Positions 23,426-32,402 of a stretch of 37,655 bases of DNA are shown here, one piece after another; position 1 is the stretch's first letter; every line of letters starts with the position of its first letter. The notes under the pieces are model-generated. The model did no database searches and was not told where the DNA came from. It saw only the letters and a program-made list of their open reading frames with translations. A program made the translations under genes and the position numbers. Origin of the DNA: Actinomycetes bacterium. Its GTDB lineage: Bacteria; Actinomycetota; Thermoleophilia; Solirubrobacterales; Solirubrobacteraceae. The stretch spans positions 1 to 37,655 of the forward strand of contig JAJYHG010000016.1 in assembly GCA_021784895.1 (NCBI GenBank). The letters run 5' to 3'.

Positions 23426-26400
23426 ATGGCCGTAGAGACAGGCACTTATCAGGTTGTGATGCCGGCGATGGGCGACTCGGTGGTCGAAGGCACCATCCTT
23501 GAGTGGCACCGGCAGGAGGGCGAGAGCATCGCCGAGGGTGAGACGCTCGTTGAGATCTCGACCGACAAGATCGACGCCGAGGTGCCCGCCCCGGTCTCGG
23601 GCACGATCGTCAAGCTCTACGCCGCCGCCGGCGAGACCGTCAGCGTCGGCGGGCCGCTGGCTGAGATCGCGCTCTCCGGCAACGGCAACGGCGCGGCGCC
23701 GCCGGCCGCGCCGGCGCGGGGCGACGAGGCCGCCCAGATAATCGACATCGTCACCCCCGGCGGCAGCGAGAGCGTCACCGAGGGCACGATCCTCGAGTGG
23801 TCCGTCAAGGTCGGCGACACGGTTGCCGACGGTGACACGGTGGTCGAGATCTCGACCGACAAGGTCGACCTGGAGCTGCCCGCGCCGGCCGCGGGCACGA
23901 TCACCGAGATCCTCTTTGCGGAGGGTGCCACGGTCCGCGTCGGCGAAGTGATCGCGCGGATCGCGGTGGGCCAAGCTGCGGCCGCGGCGGGTGCTCCCGC
24001 GCTCACCCCGTCGCCCCAGCCCCACGCCGGCGCACCGATTACCGGCGCAACATCTGCGGTAGACGGGACGAGCGCGACCGGCGTGGCCGCGACCCCCGTT
24101 GCCCAGCGGGCTGCGGCCGGGCTCGGCGTCAACCTCGCCGGGCTGACCGGCAGCGCCCGCGGCGGGCGCGTGACCAAGGACGATGTGCTGGCTGCGGCCG
24201 CGGGCGTGGCCGAGCTTCCGCCCGGCGCGCAGAAGCTCAGGGGCGGCGCCGCCGTGCTCGCACGCTACATGGACGAGAGCCGGCAGATCCCGACCGCGAC
24301 CTCCTTCCGCACGCTGGCCGTGACCACGCTTGACGCCCGCCGCCGGCAGCTCAAACAGGCCGGCAAGCGGGTCTCGTTCACGCACCTGATCGCCTACGCG
24401 GTCGCCCGGGCGGCGACCGACGCGATGCCGGTGATGGCGCACCACTTCGCGCAGGCGGGCGGCGAGTTCTACCGGGTTGACGATGGCCAGGTCAACCTCG
24501 GCCTCGCGGTCGACGTCGAGAAGCGCGACGGCAGCCATACGCTGATGGTGCCGGTGATCCGCGACGCCGGCAGGCTCGACTTCGGGCAGTTCCTGGCCGC
24601 CTACGACGAGCTGGTCGAGAAGGCGCGCACCAACACGCTCGCCGCCGACGACCTGGTGGGCGCCAACGTCTCGCTGACTAACCCCGGCGGCATCGGCACG
24701 GTCGCCTCGGTGCCGCGGCTGATGGCCGGGCAGGGCACGATCGTCGCCACCGGCTCGATCTCCTACCCGGTGGGGCTGGAGGCGATCGGCGCTCAGATCG
24801 GGGCCGAGAAGGTCATGACCATGACCTCGACCTACGACCACCGGATCATTCAGGGCGCCGAGTCGGGCCGCTTCCTGAAGGCCGTAGAGGAGTATCTGCA
24901 GGGCTCATACGGCTTCTACGAGTCGGTCTTCAGTGCACTCGCGGTGAGCCTGCCGCCGCTCCCGGCCAGGCCGGCCCTGGCGAGCGCTGCGCCGGCCACC
25001 ACGCCGGTCGCCGCAGCGCCAGCGGGCGCGGCGGCGGCGACCGCAGCGAGTGAGGAGCTGCTGCAGGCCGTGCAGGCGGCCACCTCAGTGCTGAAGGCAC
25101 ACCGCACGCACGGCCACCTGGCGGCGCGGCTTGACCCGCTCGGGCGCGCGCCCGGCGGGGACCCGGCGCTCGACCCGGCCAACATCGGCCTGACGCCTGA
25201 GCTGATGGCGCAGATCCCGACGCGAATCCTGCGCGTCCACGTTCCGGGTGCCACCTTTGATCAGGCGCTCCCGCGCCTGCGCGAGATCTACTGCGGGCCG
25301 ATCGGCTACGAGAGCGAGCACATCTCCGCCCACCGCCAGCGGCTGTGGCTGCGCGAGGCGATCGAGTCCGGCACCTACCGCAAGCCGCTGAGCGCCGCCG
25401 AGCAGCGGCGGCTGCTCGAGCGCCTGACGGCCGTCGACTCATTTGAGCGCTTCATGGGCCGCGCCTACCTCGGCGCCAAGCGCTTCTCGGTCGAGGGGCT
25501 CGACATGACGGTGCCGATGATCGATGAGATCGTCCGTCTCTCAGGCGAGCACGGCGCCCGCGAGGTCGTTATCGGCATGGCCCACCGTGGCCGGGTGAAC
25601 GTGCTGGCCCACAACCTGGGCCGCTCGTATGAGTCGCTGTTCGCGGAGTTCGAGGGCGCCAACACGCTCGATGCGATCACCACCATCCCGGACGGCGGCA
25701 CCGGCGACGTGAAATACCACCACGGCGCCTCGGGCACCTACCAGCTGCCGAGTGGTGAGTCGCTGATCGTGCGGCTCGAGTCCAACCCGAGCCACCTGGA
25801 GTTCGTCGCGCCGGTGGTGGTGGGCGCCACGCGTGCCGCGCAGACCAACCGCCAGGGTGCGCACGCCAGTCAGGACACCAACGCCGCCGTGCCGGTGGTG
25901 CTGCACGGTGACGCTTCGTTCCCGGGTCAGGGTGTGGTCGCCGAGACGCTCAACCTGCAGGCACTCGACGGTTACACGGTGGGCGGCACCATCCACATCA
26001 TCCAGAACAACCAGGTGGGCTTCACGACCGACCCCGAGGACTCGCGCTCGACCACCTGCGCTTCGGATCTGGCGAAGGGCTTTGACGTGCCGATCATCCA
26101 CGTCAACGCCGACGACGTGGAGGCCTGCATGGCGGCGGTGCGCCTGGCGTTTGCCTTCCGCAAGGAGTTCGGCCACGACGTGGTGATCGACCTGGTCGGA
26201 TACCGCCGCCACGGCCACAACGAGGGCGATGAGCCGCTCTACACGCAGCCCGAGATGTACGCGCTGATCAAAGCGCACGAGCCGGTGCGCGAGCTGTTTG
26301 CCAAGCAGCTGATCGCGGCTGGCGTGCTCAGCGAGGCCGAGGTCAAGCAGATCGCCGACGCCTGCTGGGCGACCCTGACCGAGCACCACGAGCGGATCAG

Positions 26401-27694
26401 GGCGCGCCTGTCGGCCGCCAAGGACCACGCCGGCGAGCAGACCACCGGCGAGTACAAGCTCGACACCGGCGCGGCCCAGGAGGTCTCAACCGCGGTCGAC
26501 GCCGAGAAGCTGCGAATCCTCAACGAGGAGCTCTTGGCCGTGCCCGAGGGGTTTGAGGTCAATCGCAAGCTGGCGGCGCAGCTCGCCGAACGGCGCAAGG
26601 CCTTCAGCGACGAGCACGGGCCGATCAACTGGGCGCACGCCGAGGCGCTCGCGTTCGCCTCGCTGCTCGGCGAGGGGATCCCGCTGCGACTGACCGGCCA
26701 GGACACCGAGCGCGGCACCTTCAGCCAGCGCCACCTGGTGCTGCACGACGCGCGCACCGGCCGTGAGCACTCGGCGATCCAGCACCTGCCCGGCGCGCTC
26801 GCGACCATGGAGCTGCACAACAGCCCGCTGTCGGAGGCGGCCTGCCTGGGCTTCGAATACGGCTACGCGCAGGAGGCGCCCGAGACGCTGGTGATGTGGG
26901 AGGCCCAGTTCGGCGATTTCGCCAACGGCGCCCAGGTGATGATCGACCAGTTCATCACCTCGGGCATGGCCAAGTGGGGCGTCGCCATGCGGCTGACGCT
27001 GCTCCTGCCCCACGGCTATGAGGGCGCCGGCCCCGAGCACTCCTCGGCCCGGCTCGAGCGCTTCCTGCAGCTCGCCGCCGAGGGCAACATCCGGGTGGCG
27101 AACCTGACCACGCCCGCCCAGTACTTCCACCTGCTGCGCCGCCAGGCGCGGATCGCGCAGCAGCGGCCGCTGGTGATCATGACCCCCAAGAGCCTCCTGC
27201 GCCTGCCGGCGGCGGCATCGCACATGGAGGACCTGACCGGCGGGCGCTTCCAGCCGGTGCTGGCCGAGCCGGACCTCGACGCAGAGCAGGTAACGCGCCT
27301 GATCCTCTGCAGCGGCAAGCTCTACTACGACTTCATTGGCAACCCGCTGCGCGCACAGACGCCGGGGGCCGCGATCGGGCGGGTGGAGATGCTCTACCCG
27401 TTCCCCGAGCGCGAGATCCTGGGGCTGGTGGCGAGCTACCCGCGGCTGGAGGAGGTCGTCTGGGTGCAGGAGGAGCCCCGCAACATGGGGGCGCGCGCCC
27501 ACATGTCGGCCCGGCTGCGGCAGATCCTGCCGCCGCAGCTGCGCTTCGGCTACGTGGGCCGGCCCGAGCGGGCGGCCTCCGGCGAGGGCTACCCGGCCGC
27601 GCACGCGCGCGAGCAGAACCGGATCGTGACCACGGCACTCGACCTGCTGCGGCCGGTCTCGCAGTTCCCGCTGGCGCAGCCGGGCGAGCGCTGA
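23426..27694 (+). CDS. Fused 2-oxoglutarate dehydrogenase E2-E1 with two lipoyl domains
   Basis: 1422 residues. Order: lipoyl domain 1 (5-85, Lys48 in EISTDKID), lipoyl domain 2 (104-182, Lys146 in EISTDKVD), Ala/Pro linker, E3-binding domain (222-258, TPVAQRAAAGLGVNL...GGRVTKDDVL), and E2 succinyltransferase core (275-495). In the last, the active-site DHRIIQG (His472) has Gln where classical E2 has Asp, as in mycobacterial Kgd. A linker follows, then the ThDP-dependent E1 (about 545-1422: GMAHRGRVNVLAHN, SNPSHLEFVAPVVVG, GDASFPGQG with Asp829, NNQVGFTT at 861-868). One chain should carry out decarboxylation and transfer to CoA, needing only E3 from elsewhere. Mycobacterial and corynebacterial Kgd/OdhA lack lipoyl and E3-binding domains, so this fusion is fuller. 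The sequence is continuous with no frameshift. Confidence 0.95.
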   Translation: MAVETGTYQVVMPAMGDSVVEGTILEWHRQEGESIAEGETLVEISTDKIDAEVPAPVSGTIVKLYAAAGETVSVGGPLAEIALSGNGNGAAPPAAPARGDEAAQIIDIVTPGGSESVTEGTILEWSVKVGDTVADGDTVVEISTDKVDLELPAPAAGTITEILFAEGATVRVGEVIARIAVGQAAAAAGAPALTPSPQPHAGAPITGATSAVDGTSATGVAATPVAQRAAAGLGVNLAGLTGSARGGRVTKDDVLAAAAGVAELPPGAQKLRGGAAVLARYMDESRQIPTATSFRTLAVTTLDARRRQLKQAGKRVSFTHLIAYAVARAATDAMPVMAHHFAQAGGEFYRVDDGQVNLGLAVDVEKRDGSHTLMVPVIRDAGRLDFGQFLAAYDELVEKARTNTLAADDLVGANVSLTNPGGIGTVASVPRLMAGQGTIVATGSISYPVGLEAIGAQIGAEKVMTMTSTYDHRIIQGAESGRFLKAVEEYLQGSYGFYESVFSALAVSLPPLPARPALASAAPATTPVAAAPAGAAAATAASEELLQAVQAATSVLKAHRTHGHLAARLDPLGRAPGGDPALDPANIGLTPELMAQIPTRILRVHVPGATFDQALPRLREIYCGPIGYESEHISAHRQRLWLREAIESGTYRKPLSAAEQRRLLERLTAVDSFERFMGRAYLGAKRFSVEGLDMTVPMIDEIVRLSGEHGAREVVIGMAHRGRVNVLAHNLGRSYESLFAEFEGANTLDAITTIPDGGTGDVKYHHGASGTYQLPSGESLIVRLESNPSHLEFVAPVVVGATRAAQTNRQGAHASQDTNAAVPVVLHGDASFPGQGVVAETLNLQALDGYTVGGTIHIIQNNQVGFTTDPEDSRSTTCASDLAKGFDVPIIHVNADDVEACMAAVRLAFAFRKEFGHDVVIDLVGYRRHGHNEGDEPLYTQPEMYALIKAHEPVRELFAKQLIAAGVLSEAEVKQIADACWATLTEHHERIRARLSAAKDHAGEQTTGEYKLDTGAAQEVSTAVDAEKLRILNEELLAVPEGFEVNRKLAAQLAERRKAFSDEHGPINWAHAEALAFASLLGEGIPLRLTGQDTERGTFSQRHLVLHDARTGREHSAIQHLPGALATMELHNSPLSEAACLGFEYGYAQEAPETLVMWEAQFGDFANGAQVMIDQFITSGMAKWGVAMRLTLLLPHGYEGAGPEHSSARLERFLQLAAEGNIRVANLTTPAQYFHLLRRQARIAQQRPLVIMTPKSLLRLPAAASHMEDLTGGRFQPVLAEPDLDAEQVTRLILCSGKLYYDFIGNPLRAQTPGAAIGRVEMLYPFPEREILGLVASYPRLEEVVWVQEEPRNMGARAHMSARLRQILPPQLRFGYVGRPERAASGEGYPAAHAREQNRIVTTALDLLRPVSQFPLAQPGER

Positions 27695-27724
27695 GCGCTG
27701 AGCGCTGCGCCGCTCGATCCGTTC

Positions 27725-28948
27725 TCAGCTGATCCCGACCATCGCCGCGCAGGTCCAGTTGGAGGCACCGGCGCCGTTGTTCCAGAGGCGCGCGGCGACG
27801 GCGCTCTGCTCGGCCCTTGATGCCAGGTAGGCGGCGGGGCCGGGGCCGCCCTCGCCGCGCCAGGTGGCGGGCATGATCTGGTAGTAGCCGGAGGCTCCGG
27901 CGCTGTTGGGCGGCAGGTTCTGGCCACCGGACTCGCACAGCACAATCGCCTCGGGGATCGCCCAGCCGTTGTATGGGTAGCTGCCCGACCCGCCACCTGA
28001 CCCGCTCGCGCCTGATCCGCCGCTGCCGAGCCCGCTGCCGCCGGAGCCGCTGGTGCCAATTGTGGCGCTGGTACCGATGGTGGCGCTGGTGCTGTTGGTG
28101 ACGCTGGTGCTGGGTGGCGGGGAGGGGGGCGGCGGCGGCCTGTAGGCGATCGCTCGCTCCGCCTGCCTGGCGGCCTTTACCTGCTTCTTGATCGTCGCGA
28201 TCGCCGCCTGCAGCTGCGCGCCGCGCGCCTTGGCTGCGCCCAGGGCCGTGGCCTGTGCCGCCTGCGCGTCTGACAGCGCCGTCTGGCGGGAGCGCAGCAG
28301 CGCGCTCATCCCGGCCAGCGCGGCGGTCTGGGTCTGGGCTCGGCTGGCGGCGATGACGTCGATGCGCTCGAGCGCCGTCAGCCTGGCGGTGGCGGCGGTG
28401 GCCCGGGCGCGGGCGATGCGGGTCACCGTGATGATCGCCTGCTCCTGGCGCCGTGCCATCGAGAGGAAGTGCAGCGAGTCCAGCAGCTGCTGGAAGCCCG
28501 AGGCGTTGAGGATCACGTCGATCAGCGACTGTGGTGGCTGCTCGTACTGGCTGACCAGCTCGGCCGACAGGGCCCGGCGGGCCAGGCCGAGCACCCTGTG
28601 CAGGTGGCGCAGGTGGCGGCGTTCGCGGCCGATCGCAGCGCGGACCTGTGTCAGGTCGGCCTCGTAGGTCGTCAGCTGTGCGCCGGCCGCAGACTCGCGT
28701 GACTGCACGAGCTTCACCTGGCCGGCCAGCGACTGCACCTGGCCGGCCAGTGCCTTGATCCTGGTGGCGATGCTCTGCTGCTGCTTGGCGTTGCCGCTGA
28801 GCTGCCCCTGAGCGCTCCCGAGCTTGTGGTGCAGCTGGGTCAGGTTGGCACCGGTGGCGGTTGCGGCCAGGGCCGGCAGCGCACAGGCACAGACCGCGAT
28901 CACGGCGGCTGCGCGGCGCCACAATTGTCGTCGTCTGCGTTCAGTCAT
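27725..28948 (-). CDS. Secreted coiled-coil protein with C-terminal transglycosylase-like domain
   Basis: 407 residues from ATG 28948. A basic N-terminus (MTERRRRQLWRRA) and a hydrophobic stretch ending ALAATATG form a signal peptide. Residues about 38-250 are long heptad-rich helices like the coiled coil of PcsB/RipC-type peptidoglycan hydrolases. A Pro then Ser/Gly/Thr linker follows (PPPPPSPPPSTSV, then GSGGSG). The last 80 residues are a lysozyme-like domain: AIPEAIVLCESGGQN with the catalytic Glu, SAGASGYYQIMPATW, and AARLWNNGAGASNWTCA. It probably cleaves peptidoglycan outside the cell under control of the coiled coil. A longer in-frame start is rejected because it would put the signal peptide inside the protein. 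Confidence 0.88.
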   Translation of the reverse strand: MTERRRRQLWRRAAAVIAVCACALPALAATATGANLTQLHHKLGSAQGQLSGNAKQQQSIATRIKALAGQVQSLAGQVKLVQSRESAAGAQLTTYEADLTQVRAAIGRERRHLRHLHRVLGLARRALSAELVSQYEQPPQSLIDVILNASGFQQLLDSLHFLSMARRQEQAIITVTRIARARATAATARLTALERIDVIAASRAQTQTAALAGMSALLRSRQTALSDAQAAQATALGAAKARGAQLQAAIATIKKQVKAARQAERAIAYRPPPPPSPPPSTSVTNSTSATIGTSATIGTSGSGGSGLGSGGSGASGSGGGSGSYPYNGWAIPEAIVLCESGGQNLPPNSAGASGYYQIMPATWRGEGGPGPAAYLASRAEQSAVAARLWNNGAGASNWTCAAMVGIS

Positions 28949-29355
28949 AGGGCCGGCCGCCCCGATCCGGCCGGGCGGGGCCGACCGGGGCAGGTTACCG
29001 CGTTGGCGCGTGCTTTGGGGGCGAGCTGGCCGTGGCCGTGGTGGCTGGCTGGGTCGCGCTGCCTGCGTGGCTGCCCGCGTGGCGCGCATGAGCCCCCGGC
29101 CAAGCTCACTGTCGCCGCGCCCCGATGGTCGAAGCCACCTCACGCCACCGAGCGCATCTTTGCGGGCGATTCGTCCGGCGATTGAGCAGCCGCCCCGGTT
29201 GGCCACAGGGCCAGTCCGCCTCTGCCGCCGGGACCAAGTTCGCAAGTGGCCCTTGACGCGCGGGGGCGCGGCGGAGAGAATGCCGCGCATAAGGACGGGT
29301 CATCAGTCATTTACTGGTGCCCGCAAGTCAACAGCGGAGATCAGGGGGTTGTCGG
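28949..29355. other. Long divergent intergenic region
   Basis: About 400 bp without a convincing gene. The minus side begins with a GC-rich potential hairpin (GCCGGCCGCCCC against GGGCGGGGCCG) in the leader of the lytic protein gene, with a -10-like TAACCT near 28994-28999. The plus side carries the promoter at 29253. The middle is GC-rich with no repeat that I can define. Confidence 0.5.
29253..29281 (+). promoter_or_regulatory. Sigma-70-like promoter for the amino acid permease
   Basis: TTGACG (29253-29258), a 17-base spacer and GAGAAT (29276-29281). This is the best -35/-10 pair in the window. It predicts a leader of about 68 bases before ATG 29356, which has its own ribosome site. Confidence 0.5.
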
Positions 29356-30933
29356 ATGGCCACGGGAAGCCTCACAGCGGACGAACGCCGACTGGCTGAG
29401 CTGGGTTACAAGCAGGAACTGAACCGCGGTTGGAGCGGGTTCTCCAACTTCGCCATCTCGCTGACGATCATCTGCATCCTCAGCGGCTGCTTCACCACCT
29501 ACAGCCAGGCCTGGAACGACGGCGGTCCGGTGGTGATCTCGATCGGCTGGCCGGTGATCAGCATCCTGGTGCTGCTGGTCGGCCTGTCGATGGCGGAGCT
29601 CGCCTCCAAGTATCCGACCGCTGGCGGCATCTACTACTGGGCCTACAGCCTCGGCGGCGTGCGCTGGGCGTGGTTCACCGGCTGGTTCAACCTGCTCGGC
29701 CTGGTCGCCATCACCGCCGCCGTGGACTACGGCGCCGCTGCCTTCCTCAACGCCGTGCTCGCGCTCTACGGGCTGCACTTCATCCTCAACTTCGCGACCA
29801 CGAGCCCGTCGGCGATCCTGCAGCACACGTTCGCGCTGTTCGTGGTGATCCTCGCGGCCCACAGCGTGATCAACGTGTTCTCCTCGCACCTGGTCTCGCT
29901 GCTGAACCGCATCTCGGCCTGGTGGATGCTCGGCGGGGTGATCGTGATCGTGGCCGTGCTGGCCTTCTCGCCCTCCTCCCACCAGAGCTTCGCCTGGGTG
30001 TTCGGGCACCGCAACAACTACTCGGGCTTCTCGGGCGGCCTGTACTGGATCTACGTGCTGCCGCTCGGCTTCCTGCTGACGATGTACACCTTCACCGGCT
30101 ACGACGCCTCCGCCCACCTGTCGGAGGAGACCCATCAGGCCGAGGTGACCGCGCCGCGTGGGCTCTACCGCTCGATCCTGTACTCGGCCGTCGGCGGCTG
30201 GGCGGTGCTGTTGGCGATCACCTTCGCCGCGACCCGCCTGAAGGCGATCGACGCCTCCGGTGGCACCGCGATCGGGGTGATCGAGTCGGCGCTCAGCACC
30301 GGCATGGCCAAGCTGGTCCTGGACATCGCCACCGTCGGCCAGCTGTTCTGCGGCATGGGCTGCGTGGCCGCGGCGTCGCGGATGGTGTTCGCCTTCTCGC
30401 GTGACGGCGCCGTGCCCGGGCACAGCCTCTGGCGGCGACTGAGCGCCAAGCGCACCCCGACCTGGGCGGTGCTGTTTGTGGTTGTCTGCTCGCTCGTGAT
30501 CACGATCCCGGCGCTGTTCGGCAACAAGGTCGGAACCCCGGTCGCCTTCTACGCCGTCACCTCGATCACCACGATCGGCCTCTACATCGCCTACGTGCTG
30601 CCGGTCTTCCTGCGCTGGCGGATGGGCGACAAGTTCGAGCCCGGCGTCTGGAACCTCGGCAAGCACTACCGCTGGATCAACCTTGTGGCGATCGTCTGGG
30701 TGGCGCTGTGCGTGATCATCTTCTGCCTGCCGGGGTCGCCCACGGCGGTGCCGTGGAACGCCGGCTTCAGCTGGAGTGCCTTCAATTACGCGCCGCTGGT
30801 CACGATTGCGCTGGCACTCGGGGTCTGGATCGCCTGGGAGGTGAAGGCCAAGCACACCTTCACGGGACCGGTCCGGACGGTGGACGACCCAGACCTGGGG
30901 ACGCCTGAGGATCCGGCTCTGATGCCCGTCTGA
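29356..30933 (+). CDS. Amino acid permease, APC superfamily (amino acid-choline transporter type)
   Basis: 525 residues with about twelve membrane helices. The start region ELGYKQELNRGWSGFSNFA and the helix 2-3 motif AELASKYPTAGGIYYWAY are typical of the ACT family (GABA, choline, amine or amino acid permeases). FTGYDASAHLSEET in the middle is the conserved helix 6-7 loop of the same family. Cytoplasmic-membrane secondary uptake of an amino acid or amine is expected. The exact substrate is unknown. ATG 29356 is preferred because a ribosome site (AGGGGG) precedes it. The C-terminal tail is acidic and Pro-rich. Transcription probably starts from the promoter at 29253. Confidence 0.9.
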   Translation: MATGSLTADERRLAELGYKQELNRGWSGFSNFAISLTIICILSGCFTTYSQAWNDGGPVVISIGWPVISILVLLVGLSMAELASKYPTAGGIYYWAYSLGGVRWAWFTGWFNLLGLVAITAAVDYGAAAFLNAVLALYGLHFILNFATTSPSAILQHTFALFVVILAAHSVINVFSSHLVSLLNRISAWWMLGGVIVIVAVLAFSPSSHQSFAWVFGHRNNYSGFSGGLYWIYVLPLGFLLTMYTFTGYDASAHLSEETHQAEVTAPRGLYRSILYSAVGGWAVLLAITFAATRLKAIDASGGTAIGVIESALSTGMAKLVLDIATVGQLFCGMGCVAAASRMVFAFSRDGAVPGHSLWRRLSAKRTPTWAVLFVVVCSLVITIPALFGNKVGTPVAFYAVTSITTIGLYIAYVLPVFLRWRMGDKFEPGVWNLGKHYRWINLVAIVWVALCVIIFCLPGSPTAVPWNAGFSWSAFNYAPLVTIALALGVWIAWEVKAKHTFTGPVRTVDDPDLGTPEDPALMPV

Positions 30934-30948
30934 CGTCGCCACCCGGCC

Positions 30949-30978
30949 CGCCCGCCCGGCCCGCTGGCCGGGCGGGCG
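30949..30978. terminator. 13-bp perfect hairpin, AGCG loop on the minus strand
   Basis: The left arm ends GCCCGGCC, the loop reads CGCT on the plus strand, and the right arm begins GGCCGGGC; thirteen perfect base pairs. It lies 15 bases after the permease stop, so a terminator is likely. Read on the minus strand it contains CCGGCCAGCGGGCCGGGC, 18 of the 19 core bases of the hairpins at 4939 and 9723. Confidence 0.65.
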
Positions 30979-31165
30979 CGTATGCGGCCGCTTGGGCTGG
31001 GCGGCCTGGGCGGGCGCCTGGGGCCGCTTCCGCTGGGCGTCAGGACTGGAAGCTGCGGATGGAACCCGGCAAATCCGCCGGGGTCTGGCCATAGCTCCCC
31101 ACCCCGCCCCGGCAACCCCCCTCACCTGGCCCTTCCTGGCGAGCCGGCGCGCGTGGCGGTCCCGT

Positions 31166-31171
31166 TACGCT
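31166..31171 (+). promoter_or_regulatory. -10-like TACGCT, leaderless start
   Basis: TACGCT ends exactly seven bases before GTG 31179 of the tandem GNAT gene, with no ribosome site in between (CCGTCCG). Confidence 0.45.
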
Positions 31172-31178
31172 CCGTCCG

Positions 31179-32210
31179 GTGCACCTCTGCGTGGTCGACC
31201 CAGCTGACGAAGCCGCGGTGGCGGCTCTGCACCGGATCTATGTGACGGTCGGCCGGGCAGACGACCCGGAAGCCTTCGTCGCCGCGCCCGTGGAGGAGAT
31301 CCTTGAATGCCTGCGCGAGCCCACCGCGCGCTTTGCGTTCACCGCGTTTCTCGGCCTCGAGGACGGCGAGGCGGTCGCCAGCGGCTGGTGCGCGCTCGCG
31401 CTCGCCGATGCCCCACAGCTGGCCTATGCCACCCCGCGCGTCCTGCCTGAGTTCCGCCGCCGCGGCTATGGCAGCCGCGTGCTCGCCGCCATGGAGCGCC
31501 ACGCCGGCGCCCACGGGCGCACGTGCTTGCAGTCGCTGGCGGTCTGGTCGGCCGATCACGGCCCCGACGGCTCGGGCTCGGCGCCGGCCGGTTTCGCCGC
31601 CGCTCACGGCTTCGGGCTCGCCAAAGCGAACATCAGGTTGCGGCTCGAGCTGCCCAGCGACCCGGCCCGCCTCGACGCGCTGCTTGGCGAGCGCGCCGCG
31701 GGCCGGGTCGGGTATACGACGCGCGCGTGGGTCGGGCCGGTGCCTGCTGAGCTCCTGCCGGGCTGGGCTGTGCTGCACGCGGTCCTCTCGGCGGACGAGC
31801 CCCATGGCGCGCTCGAGCGGCCGGAGGAGACGTCCAATCCAAACACGATCCGGGATGACGAGCGGATCCTCGCCCGCAGCGGTCAGGTGAAGGTCAACGC
31901 CGCGGTGCTCTCCCCGGCTGGGGAGACCGTCGCCTACTCGAGCATCAGCACGCGGATCGGATCCCCGGAGGCGGCCTTCCTGCGGGGCACGGTAGTGCAC
32001 CGTGGGCACCGCGGCCTCGGCCTCGGCGCGCTCGCCAAGGTGCAGGCGCTGCGTCTGCTCGAGCGCACCCGCCCGGACATCAGCGCCGTGATCACCGAGA
32101 ACGACCAGGAGAACACTCACATACTCGAACTGAACCGCGCCATGGGCTTCCTGCCGGTGCTCTACTCGGGTGCGTTCCAGAAGCACATCGGTGCGTCAGC
32201 AGCCAGCTGA
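31179..32210 (+). CDS. Tandem GNAT-fold acetyltransferase
   Basis: 343 residues, two GNAT folds in a row. The first (about 1-160) has YATPRVLPEFRRRGYGSRVL, where RRRGYG is the acetyl-CoA loop. The second (about 190-340) has GTVVHRGHRGLGLGALAKVQ as its CoA loop, followed by ITENDQENTHILELNRAMGF, the classical last strand and helix. Double-GNAT proteins of this size occur widely in actinobacteria (for example mycothiol synthase), but I see nothing that identifies the substrate. GTG 31179 is fixed by the -10-like element seven bases upstream. Confidence 0.85.
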   Translation: MHLCVVDPADEAAVAALHRIYVTVGRADDPEAFVAAPVEEILECLREPTARFAFTAFLGLEDGEAVASGWCALALADAPQLAYATPRVLPEFRRRGYGSRVLAAMERHAGAHGRTCLQSLAVWSADHGPDGSGSAPAGFAAAHGFGLAKANIRLRLELPSDPARLDALLGERAAGRVGYTTRAWVGPVPAELLPGWAVLHAVLSADEPHGALERPEETSNPNTIRDDERILARSGQVKVNAAVLSPAGETVAYSSISTRIGSPEAAFLRGTVVHRGHRGLGLGALAKVQALRLLERTRPDISAVITENDQENTHILELNRAMGFLPVLYSGAFQKHIGASAAS

Positions 32211-32287
32211 AGCCGGTGCCGGCCCTCGCCTTGCGGGCGCACCGCTCGGCCCCCAGCCGCCGCGTCGCGCCCGCGGGCAGTCGAGAT

Positions 32288-32329
32288 GCACAAACCTCTG
32301 CCCCGAAGGCCAGTTTGCTCAGAAACGGC
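32288..32329 (+). repeat. Third copy of the GCACAAAC...CCAGTTTG repeat
   Basis: GCACAAAC (32288-32295), 14 bases, then CCAGTTTGCTC and AGAAACGGC (32310-32329). The tail matches the minus-strand copy near 13716-13736 with one difference over 20 bases. It lies in the gap between the tandem GNAT gene and the IS30 remnant. Confidence 0.6.
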
Positions 32330-32402
32330 GGTTTTTGGGGGGCGGTTTCATCCGGTCATCGCAACACGATGGTGGTTCGTGTTCGAGTGATCGGAGGTTG
32401 TG

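Noticed and set aside
22964-24841. Long open frame on the minus strand opposite the 2-oxoglutarate dehydrogenase gene
   Set aside because: It is antisense to the well-supported lipoyl and E2 domains. Its translation is Arg/Gly/His-rich with no recognisable domain. High GC makes such frames common.
27690-27715. GAGCGCT-type triple repeat between the dehydrogenase and the lytic protein genes
   Set aside because: Short, overlapping the last codons and stop of the dehydrogenase. The possible stem is weak and no loop or U-run is present, so I do not call a terminator.
29341-31125. Long open frame on the minus strand opposite the amino acid permease
   Set aside because: The translation is His/Gln/Asp/Arg-rich low-complexity sequence, as expected from the antisense of a hydrophobic protein. 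No start signal or domain.
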